From Camillea tinctor (lineage: Eukaryota; Ascomycota; Sordariomycetes; Xylariales; Xylariaceae), in contig MU394182.1 in assembly GCA_022578605.1 (NCBI GenBank), forward strand, positions 1 through 21,744: a stretch of 21,744 nucleotides of DNA, read 5' to 3'. The notes beneath the pieces are model-generated. The model made no database searches and was not told the origin of the DNA. It worked only from the letters and a program-made list of their open reading frames with translations. Position numbers and translations under genes: made by a program. Shown piece by piece: positions 1 to 9,702 of the stretch; the first letter of the stretch is position 1, and every line of letters begins with the position of its first letter.

Positions 1-94
1 CTAACCCTAACCCTAACCCTAACCCTAACCCTAACCCTAACCCTAACCCTAACCCTAACCCTAACCCTAACCCTAACCCTAACCCTAACCCTAA
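1..94. repeat. Telomere repeat array (CCCTAA)n
   Basis: About 15.7 uninterrupted copies of CCCTAA, the C-rich strand of the TTAGGG telomere used by most filamentous fungi. It begins at base 1 and passes directly into AT-rich DNA, so the left edge is a physical chromosome end and the window reads toward the centromere. No telomere-linked helicase gene follows within the window. Confidence 0.98.
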
Positions 95-1316
95 AACTTT
101 AATATTTGTTGTAATTTATATATTAAATAAAGCATATTAAAAATGTTTTATAAAGCATATAAATAACTTATTATAAAAAAAAACTAAATTTGCAAAACTT
201 TACTAATAAATTAAATTTATTATAAAAAAAAATTTTAAAATGCAAAAAGCTAAAAAGTTTTTAATTATAATTTTAATTATTAATTTTTAAAAAGTTAATA
301 TTTATTTGCTTAATTTTATTATTATAAATAATATAAAAATTATTAATAATAAACCTTTACTTATTATTATTATTTTAATTATTAACATAATGCATTAAAA
401 AGTAACAATTATTTTTATTTTTTTTTTAATTATATTTTTTTTTGTTGTTTTTTTTTTATTATTTTCTTTTTAATCGTTTTCTTTTTAATCGTTTTTTTCT
501 TAATCGTTTTCTTTTTTATTATCTTCCTTTTTATTATTTTTTTCCTTATTATTATTTAAATAGTTCTTATTATCTTTCTTTTTCTTTTTAAGCTTATTAT
601 TAAAATAAAAAAATTAAAAAAAAATGTTAAAAAAAGCAGTAATACCGTTTTTTATAATATTTTTAACTTAAATATTAAATTTTTTTAACTTATTAAGCTA
701 ATTTTTTAAAGTAATGCGTTAATAATAATATAAAGCATTAATAAAATAAAGGTTATAATAAAGTTTAACTATAATAATTATAATAAGTTTAAAATAAATA
801 TTAATAAAAACTTAACTTAAAAAATTTTGCTTTTTAAAAAAATAAAAAGTATATAAAGCTTAAACTTTTATTATAACAATAATTAATTTAGTTTTTTAAA
901 TAAAATTATATAAAGCTATTTTATAAATAAAAAAGCTTTAAATAGCAATTAATTTATAATAAAATTAAGCAATATTTAAACTATTAAATTTAAATATATT
1001 ATTTTATTAAATAACTTAAATTTTTTAAGCATTTTATACTAATTAAATAAAACTTTTAACTTAACAACTATATTTACGCGCAATATTAAAATTTTTATTT
1101 AACATAATTTTAATTATTATTTTATAATTATTAAATATTATTATTTTATAATAATATATAAAGTATTTTATAGTAAAAAATATAATATTTTAAAGTAATT
1201 TGCACATAAAAAACTTATAATAATATTAATTAAAATAAGCATATTTTAAATTTTAAACAAAGTAAAATATAATAGGTTTTTTTTTATTAAAAACATTTTT
1301 AAAGCTAAAAAAAAAA

Positions 1317-1379
1317 CTTTTAAAGCTTAATAAAAAACTTTTAAAGCTTAATAAAAAATTTTTAAAACTTAACAAAAAA
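1317..1379. repeat. 21-bp tandem repeat, three units
   Basis: Three consecutive units of about 21 bp (CTTTTAAAGCTTAATAAAAAA type) at 1317-1337, 1338-1358 and 1359-1379. The third is slightly diverged by A/T changes. It lies inside the AT-rich block. Confidence 0.7.
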
Positions 1380-1405
1380 ACTATTATATTAAAAACGCAA
1401 TTTGC

Positions 1406-1485
1406 TTTAATTAAATTAAATATAATAATAACTTAATAAGCAATATTTATTTATTTTAATTAAATTAAATATAATAATAACTTAA
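1406..1485. repeat. 31-bp direct repeat pair
   Basis: A 31-bp sequence (TTTAATTAAATTAAATATAA and onward) at 1406-1436 recurs identically at 1455-1485, a 49-bp period. It is low-complexity AT DNA, but the identity over 31 bases is clear. Confidence 0.6.
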
Positions 1486-1700
1486 AAAACAATATATATT
1501 TGCTTTAACCGAATTTAAATAAATAAAATATAAAAGTAAAAAAAAAAAAAATGTATAAAAATAAACAGTAAAAAAAAAATTAAAAAAAAAAAGTTAAAAC
1601 AAAAATTAAAATTAAAATTTTAAATTAATTACGTAACTATATAAAAACTATTTTAATTAAAGCAAATATAAACTTTAAATTTATAACTAATAATTTAATA

Positions 1701-2255
1701 TTAAGTTTAAAGTTTAATTTACTTTAATTAAAGTAGTTTTTATATAAAAAATATGCTTTTATAACTAAAAAGTATACTTTTACTTTTATATTTTTTAAAT
1801 AATATAAAAAATAACTAACTTTTATGCTGTTTTTTTATATAATGGTATAAAAGCTGGTTAAGCTTTATAACTCCTAAATACTATTAAGTTTAAAGTTTAA
1901 TTCGCTTTAATCAAAGTAGTTTTTATACAAAAAATATGCCTTTACACCAAAAAATGTGCCTTTATAACTAAAAAGTGTGCTTTTACTTTCATATTTTTTA
2001 AATAGTATAAAAGCTAACTAACCTTCATGCTATTTTTTTATATAATGGTATAAAGGCTAATTAAGCTTTATAACTCTTAAATACTATTACAAAAAATGTG
2101 CCTTTACACTAAAAAATATGCCTTTATAACTAGAAAGTGTGCCTTTACTTCCATATTTTTCAAATGGTATAGAGGCTAACTAGCTTCTATGCTGTTTTTT
2201 TATATAATGGTATAGAGGCTGGTTAGGCTTTATAACTCCCAAATACTGTTAAGGC
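1701..2255. repeat. Subtelomeric tandem repeat, about 180-205 bp units
   Basis: Three head-to-tail units start at about 1701, 1884 and 2088. The third lacks roughly the first 40 bp. Shared landmarks are the TATATAATGGTATA segment, CTTTATAACTC and repeated AAAAAATRTGCCTTTA sub-units of about 20 bp. Unit 2 is longer because it has an extra sub-unit. Differences are mostly C/T and G/A transitions. The unit nearest the telomere is the most AT-rich and the one nearest the ankyrin gene the least. Confidence 0.8.
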
Positions 2256-2399
2256 AATTGATTAAGTTAAATATTTAATATAATATATAAAGTAATTCGA
2301 AAGTAATTCGAACATTAAGCTTTAAAGCTGGAACAGTATAAAACTATAATTTCTTTTTAACTTTGCTAGCTTTTCTTCGTGATGAGATCTAAGCTTCAA

Positions 2400-4217
2400 T
2401 TATAAATCATCGTGACGTGAAAGGTACGGCTCGAAGAGACGAGCAACATCGTTGTGACCGTTTGCTTTTGCATGACTATACGGTGCCGAATAACCACCAT
2501 TCTCGTTGTAATTGCCTTGGTTAAGCAACATCTTGACTATGTTTTCATGTCCCTCCCAGGCAGCACACATCAAAGCACTCCACATGTGGTCGGTCTTTTC
2601 TTCATTTGATTCGGCATCTTGACTCAGGAATAATTCTACCATCTCCCCCAAGCCACGCTCTGCGGCGAGACAGAGGACACCGTCGTTGCTGAGATAGTTG
2701 TAAGCATCTGCACCATGTCCAATCAGCAGCCTCGCCATCTCGTTGTCGGTGTTCTCCAACGCGATCATCAAAGGCGTACAATGGCACGCGTTGAGCTTGG
2801 CGTCTTTGGCTAGAAGCAATCGGGCCACGGTTTTATGGCTGCCCTCCACCGCCCAGCAAATGGGAAACCTCCCGTCTTCGTCTGTTTCTCCGGAGTTGGG
2901 ATCAGCACCCTTCTCTAACAGAAGAGATACGATTTCCTCCTGGCCAATCTCAGATGCATAAGATAGAGGTGTTCGTCCATCCTCATCCTTAGAATTTGGA
3001 TTGGCACCTTTTTTCATGAGAAGTTGAACTACTCCAATATGTCCGTTCTCTGAGGCCCAGGATAGAGGTGTTCGTCCCCACTCGTCTTCAAGGTCTGGAT
3101 TTACGTTCTTTTCCATTAGGAGTCTAGCCACGACACTGTGTCCTCCCTCTGCAGCCCACGATAGAGGTGATCGACCTCTCTCGTCAATTGCATCCGCGTT
3201 GGCGTCTCTCTCTAGTAATGAACGCACGGTTCCTAGCAGGCCCTGCTCTGAGGCAAATGATAGTGCTGTCCTCCCGTCCTCATCCCGCATGTCGACATCA
3301 GCTCCTCGCTGTAGGAGCAAATCGACTTGCTCTTCACAGTTGTGGTATGCAGCCTCCATCAAGGGTGTACGGCCCTTATCAAGTCTGACGTTCAGACTGG
3401 TCCCCGACCTTTTCAACAATGTCTGCAACTTAACCAAGGCCCCCTTGGTCATTGTAGCTGAATGGATCGCTGGGTCTTGTACACACTCCGAGGTGGAATG
3501 TTCCATCAGCAAGTTGACAATAGAATCGTGACCTTGTTCAATGGCCCATGCCAATGGCGTTCTACCATCTTTGTCCACCAAACAAACTTCAGCATTGCTA
3601 CCCAGCAATAATCTCACCGTATCCTCGTCCCCTCTCTTGGCTGCTAATGACAACGGTGTTTGACCACAATACCAATCCTTTACATCTGGATCGGCTCCTG
3701 CATTCAGCAAAAGCTCCACTAAATGACTATGGCCCCCTCTAGCAGCAGATAACAACGGCCTTTCGCCAGATGCATCATGTGTTTCAACGCACGCGTTTGC
3801 ATGTAGCAAATATCTTGTTACTGTTTTATGGCCGTGGGCAACAGCCTGTAGTAAGGGTGTCCGACCACAGTTGGACTCCCCAGCATTGACATTAGCGCCC
3901 CGCCTAATGAGAAGCTGCACAGCTTCATCGTGTCCCCCCTCGGCGGCCCAGAATAAGAGAGACCGTCCATATTCAAAATCGCAAGAATTCACATCCTCTC
4001 CTTTGTCCAACTCCTCTTGTATCTTTAAAGTCTCTCCATTTGCTGCGGCAATGAAAAGAGTTGCTTCCCAAGGGCATAACTGGGCCATACTTCCGTTGGA
4101 GGTTCTCTTCGTGGATGGAAATGCTACCGAAAGATTCAAGAAACTGTATGTTGCGAAAAATGAAATGAGAGGGAAAAAAACCCCCCCCCCCAAAAAAACA
4201 CGTTGAGTGGATGCCAT
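2400..4217 (-). CDS. Ankyrin-repeat protein
   Basis: A single-exon 605-residue frame built almost entirely of about 16 ankyrin repeats of 33-35 residues from about residue 45 to the end. Each carries the G-R-T-P-L-x-x-A-A-x-x-G-H consensus with LLL and G-A-(D/N) (for example GRTPLSWASENGH). One repeat near residues 245-280 is degenerate. Ankyrin arrays bind other proteins. No other domain is seen, so the partner is unknown. The start is uncertain. The ATG at 4217 adds 43 residues with a hydrophobic, signal-like stretch encoded across an 11-G tract. The internal ATG at 4086-4088 (residue 44) begins right before the repeats. Both have the same AAGTATGGC context. The frame is intact and of normal GC although it abuts the RIP block. 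Repeats of about 100 bp are probably too short to trigger RIP. Confidence 0.85.
   Translation of the reverse strand: MASTQRVFLGGGVFFPLISFFATYSFLNLSVAFPSTKRTSNGSMAQLCPWEATLFIAAANGETLKIQEELDKGEDVNSCDFEYGRSLLFWAAEGGHDEAVQLLIRRGANVNAGESNCGRTPLLQAVAHGHKTVTRYLLHANACVETHDASGERPLLSAARGGHSHLVELLLNAGADPDVKDWYCGQTPLSLAAKRGDEDTVRLLLGSNAEVCLVDKDGRTPLAWAIEQGHDSIVNLLMEHSTSECVQDPAIHSATMTKGALVKLQTLLKRSGTSLNVRLDKGRTPLMEAAYHNCEEQVDLLLQRGADVDMRDEDGRTALSFASEQGLLGTVRSLLERDANADAIDERGRSPLSWAAEGGHSVVARLLMEKNVNPDLEDEWGRTPLSWASENGHIGVVQLLMKKGANPNSKDEDGRTPLSYASEIGQEEIVSLLLEKGADPNSGETDEDGRFPICWAVEGSHKTVARLLLAKDAKLNACHCTPLMIALENTDNEMARLLIGHGADAYNYLSNDGVLCLAAERGLGEMVELFLSQDAESNEEKTDHMWSALMCAAWEGHENIVKMLLNQGNYNENGGYSAPYSHAKANGHNDVARLFEPYLSRHDDL
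4181..4191 (-). repeat. G11 homopolymer in the ankyrin gene N-terminus
   Basis: Eleven consecutive C on the plus strand (G on the coding strand), flanked on each side by seven A (T on the coding strand). It encodes the three glycines at residues 10-12 of the longest ankyrin frame. A one-base change in length would disconnect the ATG at 4217 from the repeats but leave the ATG at 4088 usable. Confidence 0.8.
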
Positions 4218-5825
4218 ACTTGACTAGTGCAATATACCCCCCCAGGAATACCTACACATTGCCAGGATAGCAATAGCCTATGGGTAGCGCCGTGCCAGGC
4301 AGCAACCTTAACCATATGTGGGAAGTCGCCCTTATCTATTTTGCACCCAACTGGTACATTTCTAATCACTGTTTTGAGTATGTATTGATTGGGCACAGAA
4401 AGGGAGATGTAATGGGAAGTGTCGGCGCTGGGTGTATGTGATCGTCGACCTGTCTAATATATAGACTATCTAGCACGTGACTAAACGTTGTCCACTAATT
4501 TCCAAATAAAATGTTGCGCCTTATCTAACTTTCCTACGTAGACTTATCCCATTCTTATCCTCTATTTCATCATCCCATCAGTATCTCTATGGACCATGAT
4601 AGTGTTTCCCTCTCCTATACCAGGTGACCCAGCCGCTAGTCTATGCTATTGTGGCACGTGCGGCTTCTGATTACACGAGTTTTTCGGAGAAACGTTCTTA
4701 CTACGTCGATTACACTTATCCCGGGCTAAGTCCGTGACAAGCTCCACTAAATAATATATCTTAAGTTGGTTGATCACTTCCGGACAACGTTAAGCGGGTG
4801 GGCAACCGCGGGCCGCACGGAGCACCCTAGGCAACAGCCGGGTTTAACTTGTTGCGAAGCGTCCATTGGGACCTAAAGTAACTCTCAATAGTCCGTGAAA
4901 ATGAGTTTATAATTATCCTCTATTCCGATATACACTAACTTGAAGTGACAAGGCCGGGGACGCTTTAAACGAATAGAAAAAGGGAGATGGGATTTTACCT
5001 TAAAGCACGATAAATTAACAGTTACAAAGTTGGGAAACAAGAGTAGGTATACTTCCTTCTTAAGACAAAAATAGGCATTAAGTAATAAACATGCAAGCAT
5101 ACGACGGGTATATAGCCACTCTCATCATCACTGCTTAATGCTTTAAGTAAATTGGATAAAAGTAGAAATATAAGGCGAGTGTATTTTAGGTAATAGGTAC
5201 TCGGACATGCTTCGTCCATTTATTTTCGTAGCTTCACCAGAGAAGACTTATTTCTTTCGCCCAAGCAGTCCTATAAACTATATCCTATACCTATCAGCAA
5301 CCGAAAATGATAGGGAGCAGCGATAGGTCCGCAAATCCGTAACCAGCTCCGCTTTATGCAACAATTATGACAAGTTGGAGTGTACGGAGTAAGACACATT
5401 GTAAATTATATATTAATACACGGGTTAAAATTCGGGTTAGCAGTCGAATCATATATGGATATATGGAGCTGCCACCAATATAATAGTGGTCAGTGCGCGC
5501 GCTCTTAGAAACTATGGGGCGAAGCTCCATAATAAGAGATATAAGGAGCTTCTTTTCCCCATTTCTAGGAGCGTTACTAGGCACACCATCTATCTACTTT
5601 TCCCCCTACTTTATATTATTGTTTGTTATCGTGATAAGATACAACTTTATCGAATGAGCTGGCGACTTAAATTATAGGATATGGAATAACTTTGCAACTA
5701 AAGGAGTGTGATGGAACAATATCATTCCCTATGCTCGGATGTTCCCAGAGCCGAGAAATGAACATAATCAGCAACGAAGCTTAGTGGGAAGGTCGTGACT
5801 GGTTCATTATGGTATTCACAAGCGC
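4218..5825. other. Gene-poor interval between ankyrin gene and P450
   Basis: About 1.6 kb of normal-GC to moderately AT-rich sequence with only short open frames that look like chance. It contains the presumed promoter of the leftward ankyrin gene. The part at about 5405-5690 looks LTR-like: an imperfect CCACC...AGTGG hairpin near 5472-5490 and a TATA-like AGATATAAGGAGC near 5538. I could not find TG/CA ends with a target duplication there. No RNA gene recognised. Confidence 0.5.
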
Positions 5826-5833
5826 TATATAAA
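5826..5833 (+). promoter_or_regulatory. TATA-like box upstream of P450
   Basis: TATATAAA about 110 bp before the first P450 ATG, followed by a pyrimidine-rich stretch (about 5848-5873) typical of fungal transcription start regions. The promoter looks preserved although the gene is broken. Confidence 0.5.
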
Positions 5834-5942
5834 TATGTAATCTGCACACCCCTTCTCTCTTATCTTTCTCTAAACATTTAAATTGCACAGGATAAAACCT
5901 TGAGTGATATTGGATTGTCTAGAAAGTACCAACAAAGTTCAA

Positions 5943-8056
5943 ATGCCTTTTCTACCAGCAAAACCTACCAGCCTAACCAATGGCGACTTTGTCTTCTTAG
6001 CACTGGTCTGGTGAGAAACCTGCATCTCCAATTATGTTGTCTCCAGAAAGACATTATCTAAACGGCAACCGAGAAACAGGGCCTCTTATATTATGCTTTC
6101 AGTGCTATCTACTGCCTTTACTTCCATCCACTTAGTCGGTTTCCTGGACCAACCACCAGCGCTATATCAAGGATCCCCCTTGCTCTACGTCAATACCGAG
6201 GTCGGCCTCATGTTGAAATAGCCGAGCTACATCACAAGTACTGCAATATTGTTCGCATTGCCCCTGATCAGCTCTCGTTTCAAAATCTTGATGCATGGAA
6301 AGACATTTATGGTCATCGCAAGGGTGGTGCTGGAGAGAATAGCAAGGATCCACGGCGGTGAGTTTATTTTAGAATACATTTCCACGTATTATTGGTCTCG
6401 GGTGCGGAAGTGGCCTATTTCGGGCTTGATTCTCAGGTAGATTGAGTCGGTTGAAACTGAATATTTAGAGTTGACAATTACTGACTGCCATTCACAGTCA
6501 GGTCTTAAGCAAGAACAATCTCTTAGGTGCTGATCGTGAGAATCATTCTTTGTTCCGCCGTTCACTAGCCCATGGCTTCTCGGCCCAAGCCATAGCTGAA
6601 CAGCAGCCGCTCATCAACAAATACATAGACCTTCTTATAAAGCGGCTGCATGAGAATGCCGGAAACCCCGTTAACATGGTCTCGTGGTATAACTGGACTA
6701 CCCTCGACATTATCGGCGACTTGTCCGTGGGGGAGCCCTTTGGTTGCCTCAAAAAACCCCAATCTCATTTCTGGGTCACTACCATCTTTGGCTCGCTCAA
6801 GTATTTGTCTTATGTTAGACATATTGAATATTTCCCTCTCTTCAAGTTCCTATCACCATTCCTAATACCTAAAGAATTACAACGGCAGCAGAACGCTCGT
6901 ATGGACCTCACAATCAAAGCTGTACAAAAATGCCAAGCTAAGTGGGATCCGACCAGACTATATCGACGCTCTGATGAGTCGCAAGCCAGGAACTAGACCA
7001 ATCACACAACTAGATATCATCGATCATGCTGCAGTTCTCGTTATAGCTGGTTCCCAAACTACTGCTACGACACTCTCTGGTACAACATATCTATTGTGCA
7101 AGCACCCACATGTCCTCTCTAAACTACAAGCCGAGGTGCAATCCAATTTCTCATCTGAAGATGAGATAGATTTCAACAGTGTTAGTCGATTGCCGTGTAC
7201 GATGGCCGTTCTTAACGAAAGCTTGCGCATATACCCACCTGTAGCGGTCTCTTCTACGCATGTTACTCCACCCGAGGGAGGTGTGATTTGTAGCGAGCCA
7301 ATACCCGGTAATGTAAATATCCCTGCCCGAAGCATATTCTCTTCTTAAATCATTCCACATGATATAGACTCACTTCAGAGACAGACCTATATAGATATAT
7401 TCCATTGGCCAACATATCGCAACTCTCAATACTTTGTTGAGCCCAATTCATTCATCCCCGAACGCTTCTTAGGCATCGACCCACGCCTTGCTAATGACAA
7501 GCTAGATCTGTTACTGTGACAAGGGGTAATAGCTTGGAACAATAGAGTCATATTCAACTAATAATTCTCTTATAGTCTTAAGGAGTCTTAAGGTTCTAAG
7601 TTCTCTTAGGTTCCATGTCGAGAATAACGCTCCTATTTATACACATATATTCTGGCTTAAGGCATCTATTTATGTTGGTTTATCCATTCATAAGCATTAC
7701 CCACATAGGTAATCCGAAACATGATCCCATTTTAGTGACATCCAACATATCTTGGCAGTGTCCACGTATGACAGTTACAGCCATTTTCAGTCGGTCCGAG
7801 GAACTGCATTGGCAAGAAGTAAGTTAATCACCAACAACTTTCCTAAATAAAGTAGACATTATCATCCAGATTACTAATGACCCGACGCATATCTAGTCTT
7901 GCATACCTTGAGTCGCGATTAGTCCTCGCTCGCATCGTGTACAACTTTGATATGGAGCTCTCTCGACAAAGCTAAGGGTGGATGGAGAACCAGAAGATAT
8001 ACAGCTTGTAGGACAAGCCCCCGCTGTATGTTACACTAACAACTCGCAAGAGTTAA
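5943..8056 (+). pseudogene. Cytochrome P450 monooxygenase pseudogene, split by a solo LTR
   Basis: Remains of a fungal microsomal P450 (heme-thiolate monooxygenase). In order: a hydrophobic N-terminus and an HPLSRFPGP hinge (about 6130-6155); RIAPDQLSF and WKDIYGHR (about 6255-6320); I-helix AGSQTTAT near 7045; K-helix E-S-L-R near 7217-7228; PERF near 7458; heme loop FSVGPRNCIG at 7784-7813 with the Cys codon at 7805-7807. Introns fit at 6358-6497, 7313-7384 and 7819-7896 (CTAAT branch site near 7874). Lesions: a frameshift near 6930-6960; an LTR at 7515-7773 just before the heme loop; in-frame TAA at 7973-7975 and TAG at 8009-8011, the latter where a Trp is expected; a first intron (about 6011-6079) whose phase does not fit. 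The natural stop is probably TAA 8054-8056. It resembles fungal CYP65-like enzymes of secondary metabolism; the substrate is unknown. Confidence 0.9.
7515..7773 (-). mobile_element. Solo LTR, family A copy 1 (259 bp)
   Basis: Begins TGTGACAAGGGG and ends CACGTATGACA, flanked by an exact 5-bp duplication GTTAC (7510-7514 and 7774-7778). Read on the minus strand it starts TGTCATACGTGG and has a TATAAATAGGAG box. It matches the copy at 9443-9697 in opposite orientation almost end to end. No internal retrotransposon sequence is attached, so it is a solo LTR. It sits inside the P450 coding sequence. Confidence 0.9.
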
Positions 8057-8424
8057 TATTAACATGAGAATCTACATGTGGAGCTTGTCGGTGTATGAAT
8101 GGAAATTGGTTTGCTACACCCCTACGTGCGATCTTTTCGAATCCGATCTGCTTTGGGTTGAAGGATTTGGGGAGCCATTCTTACTGAGCTCGAAATCGGA
8201 TAAGAGTTACCTTGCGATATTTGTATCCACGTTCATTATGGGGTCATGAAGTCGAGTTTGTTGGCGGTGATATAATTTATGTCGGCCAAATACTGTTGCT
8301 GGTGACTGGAAGCCTTGAAGGAGAGCCATTGGTCACTATTCATTTATATAAAACAATTGGCCCTGAGAGAAACAAGTCCAGGAACGCGTAGTCCGGATGA
8401 TGGAGTTGAGCAAGTTGTATTATT
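8057..8424 (+). other. P450 3' flank, no gene
   Basis: Sequence downstream of the P450 relic with one short open frame (8064-8249) that shows no recognisable motif. I see nothing else supportable. Confidence 0.4.
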
Positions 8425-8688
8425 TGTTACGGACCACCTCAACACGTGACCTTGAGATCACGTGTCAAGGTGGATAGACCCACAAGTCGATGATATAGAT
8501 GGTCGACTCAATCGAGCGACGAAGTCGGCGATCGACTTCGTCGACCCCATAACTATATATACACTTATTTATTTCCTATGTAACTAGAATAGCCAGTGAT
8601 CAATTTAAGCATACTTTGTATGGGAACTATCCTTGCGACTATACTATTCTACTACTAATACATAAACCCTCGACTCTTAGTCGTAACA
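8425..8688 (+). mobile_element. Solo LTR, family C (264 bp) with two hairpins
   Basis: Terminal TGTTACG and CGTAACA are perfect 7-bp inverted ends. The flanks carry an exact 5-bp duplication TTATT (8420-8424 and 8689-8693). The element contains two stem-loops: 8434-8450 with 8457-8473 (CACGTG-containing arms, about 15 of 17 paired), and 8517-8527 with 8533-8543 (perfect 11-bp arms CGACGAAGTCG). A TATA-like CTATATATAC follows near 8553, which suggests plus orientation. No coding sequence. Confidence 0.85.
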
Positions 8689-8766
8689 TTATTCGTGTTA
8701 ATTGTACTCTCACGAACGAGATCATATGTGTTATAATAGGTGTTGGGCAGCATATTATGCTGAATT

Positions 8767-8829
8767 TGTCACGGACCATATATGAGCTAATAGTCAAAAA
8801 GCTATTAGCATTTGCTTTTTAGCTTTACA
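8767..8829 (-). mobile_element. 63-bp mini solo LTR-like element, family B
   Basis: Starts TGTCACGGACC and ends CTTTACA, with an exact 5-bp duplication GAATT (8762-8766 and 8830-8834). Its reverse complement aligns over the full length with the 62-bp element at 11225-11286: shared TGT start, central hairpin, and TATATRGTCCGTRACA end. The hairpin arms here are CTAATAG/CTATTAG. Strand is assigned relative to the 11225 copy. Confidence 0.75.
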
Positions 8830-8940
8830 GAATTGGCAGAAGCTTCTTAGAATGGTCGAGTTGCCATTGTGTCCAAATTCTATATTATATATATTAGTTC
8901 CCTAGCTAGGACTAAATACCATGTTATTTAAGCACCAATA

Positions 8941-9000
8941 TGTGGAGCAAAATACATATGCCAATTGCTTTTAGCAATTAGCTCTTATATAGCCGTCACA
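8941..9000 (+). mobile_element. 60-bp mini solo LTR-like element, family B
   Basis: Starts TGTGGAGC and ends ATAGCCGTCACA, flanked by CAATA (8936-8940) and CAATG (9001-9005), a 4-of-5 duplication whose mismatch is a transition. The central hairpin is AATTGC...GCAATT. It aligns with the copies at 8767 and 11225. Confidence 0.65.
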
Positions 9001-9442
9001 CAATGCACATATAATCTTTCATGATGCTGGCGGAAAGTATGGATACGTTCGTTGTGCGTGTTGGAATATAAGGTTACTATCTTACTAAACGCTATTTTCC
9101 TATTACCATACGTATATATATAGTGGTCTTACGACCTCCAGACTCTCTTTGAACTAATACAATTCATCATTTCCCCTCACCCATCGTTTCACTCCAATAC
9201 ATTCGAAGAGGCACCCAAGCCCAGTGGCATGCTGCGTTCACCTTTCCATGGTCTCTACCAATCTCTCCCTGTCAAACAGCATCGACAGTTCGCAGGTCTC
9301 CTGGCAAGAATTTATTGGACGACCGGCATCTTCCGTTCATCAATGCTGTCAATGTGAATTTCGCCTGAATTTAGTGCTTCGCTCGTCTATTAGCTATTGA
9401 TTAGGGCTATTTTATTATGCTCTCGAGTTATTAAGGGAATTA
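9001..9442. other. Unassigned interval before LTR A2
   Basis: Contains a TATATATATAG run near 9114-9122 and a CT-rich, promoter-like stretch (about 9125-9200). No reading frame longer than chance follows. It may be the 5' remnant of a lost gene. Confidence 0.3.
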
Positions 9443-9697
9443 TTGTCATACGTGGACACTGCCAAGACTGGTTGGTAAATATGATACCCTGTTTCGGACC
9501 ACCTGTATTGGTCATGCTTAGGGATAACCAACTTGCATAAGGAATAGATGCCTCAGGCCAGAATGTATGTGTATAAATAGGAGCATTATTCTCGACTTGG
9601 GACCCAGGAGAACTTAGAACCTTAAGACTCCTTGAGACCATAAGAGAATTATTAGTTGAATATGACTCTTTGTTCCAAGCTATGACCCCTTGTCACA
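9443..9697 (+). mobile_element. Solo LTR, family A copy 2 (255 bp)
   Basis: Starts TGTCATACGTGG and ends CCCCTTGTCACA, with an exact 5-bp duplication ATTAT (9438-9442 and 9698-9702). TATAAATAGGAG lies near 9572. It is a near full-length inverted match of 7515-7773, so the two copies form an inverted pair about 1.7 kb apart. Confidence 0.9.
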
Positions 9698-9702
9698 ATT
9701 AT

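Larger units (their letters stand above)
95..2390. other. AT-rich RIP-type subtelomeric block, no gene
   Basis: About 2.3 kb made almost only of A and T, with very few CG dinucleotides, many TAA/TTA stops in all frames and no credible gene. Such composition next to normal-GC DNA is typical of repeats mutated by RIP in ascomycetes. A T-rich, strand-asymmetric tract lies around 405-580, with a TTTTCTTTTTAATCG-like motif repeated. GC content rises toward the right edge (after about 1850). The block stops abruptly at the 3' end of the ankyrin gene. Confidence 0.85.

Noticed and set aside
95..2390. CRISPR-like or regulatory repeat array
   Set aside because: Repeats are A/T-rich tandem subtelomeric units in a eukaryotic genome without spacer structure.
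3199..3531. Plus-strand frames across 2743-4206
   Set aside because: Antisense shadows of the ankyrin repeats.
4136..4396. 86-codon minus-strand frame overlapping the ankyrin start
   Set aside because: Low-complexity shadow of the ankyrin N-terminus and 5' flank; no domain or start context.
5405..5690. Possible additional LTR with hairpin and TATA-like box
   Set aside because: No TG/CA termini with target duplication found; kept only as a remark in the intergenic entry.
8767..9000. A single 234-bp element with about 50-bp terminal inverted repeats (MITE)
   Set aside because: No matching duplication at the outer ends. Two separate 60-63 bp elements in opposite orientation, each with its own 5-bp duplication, explain the inverted similarity better.
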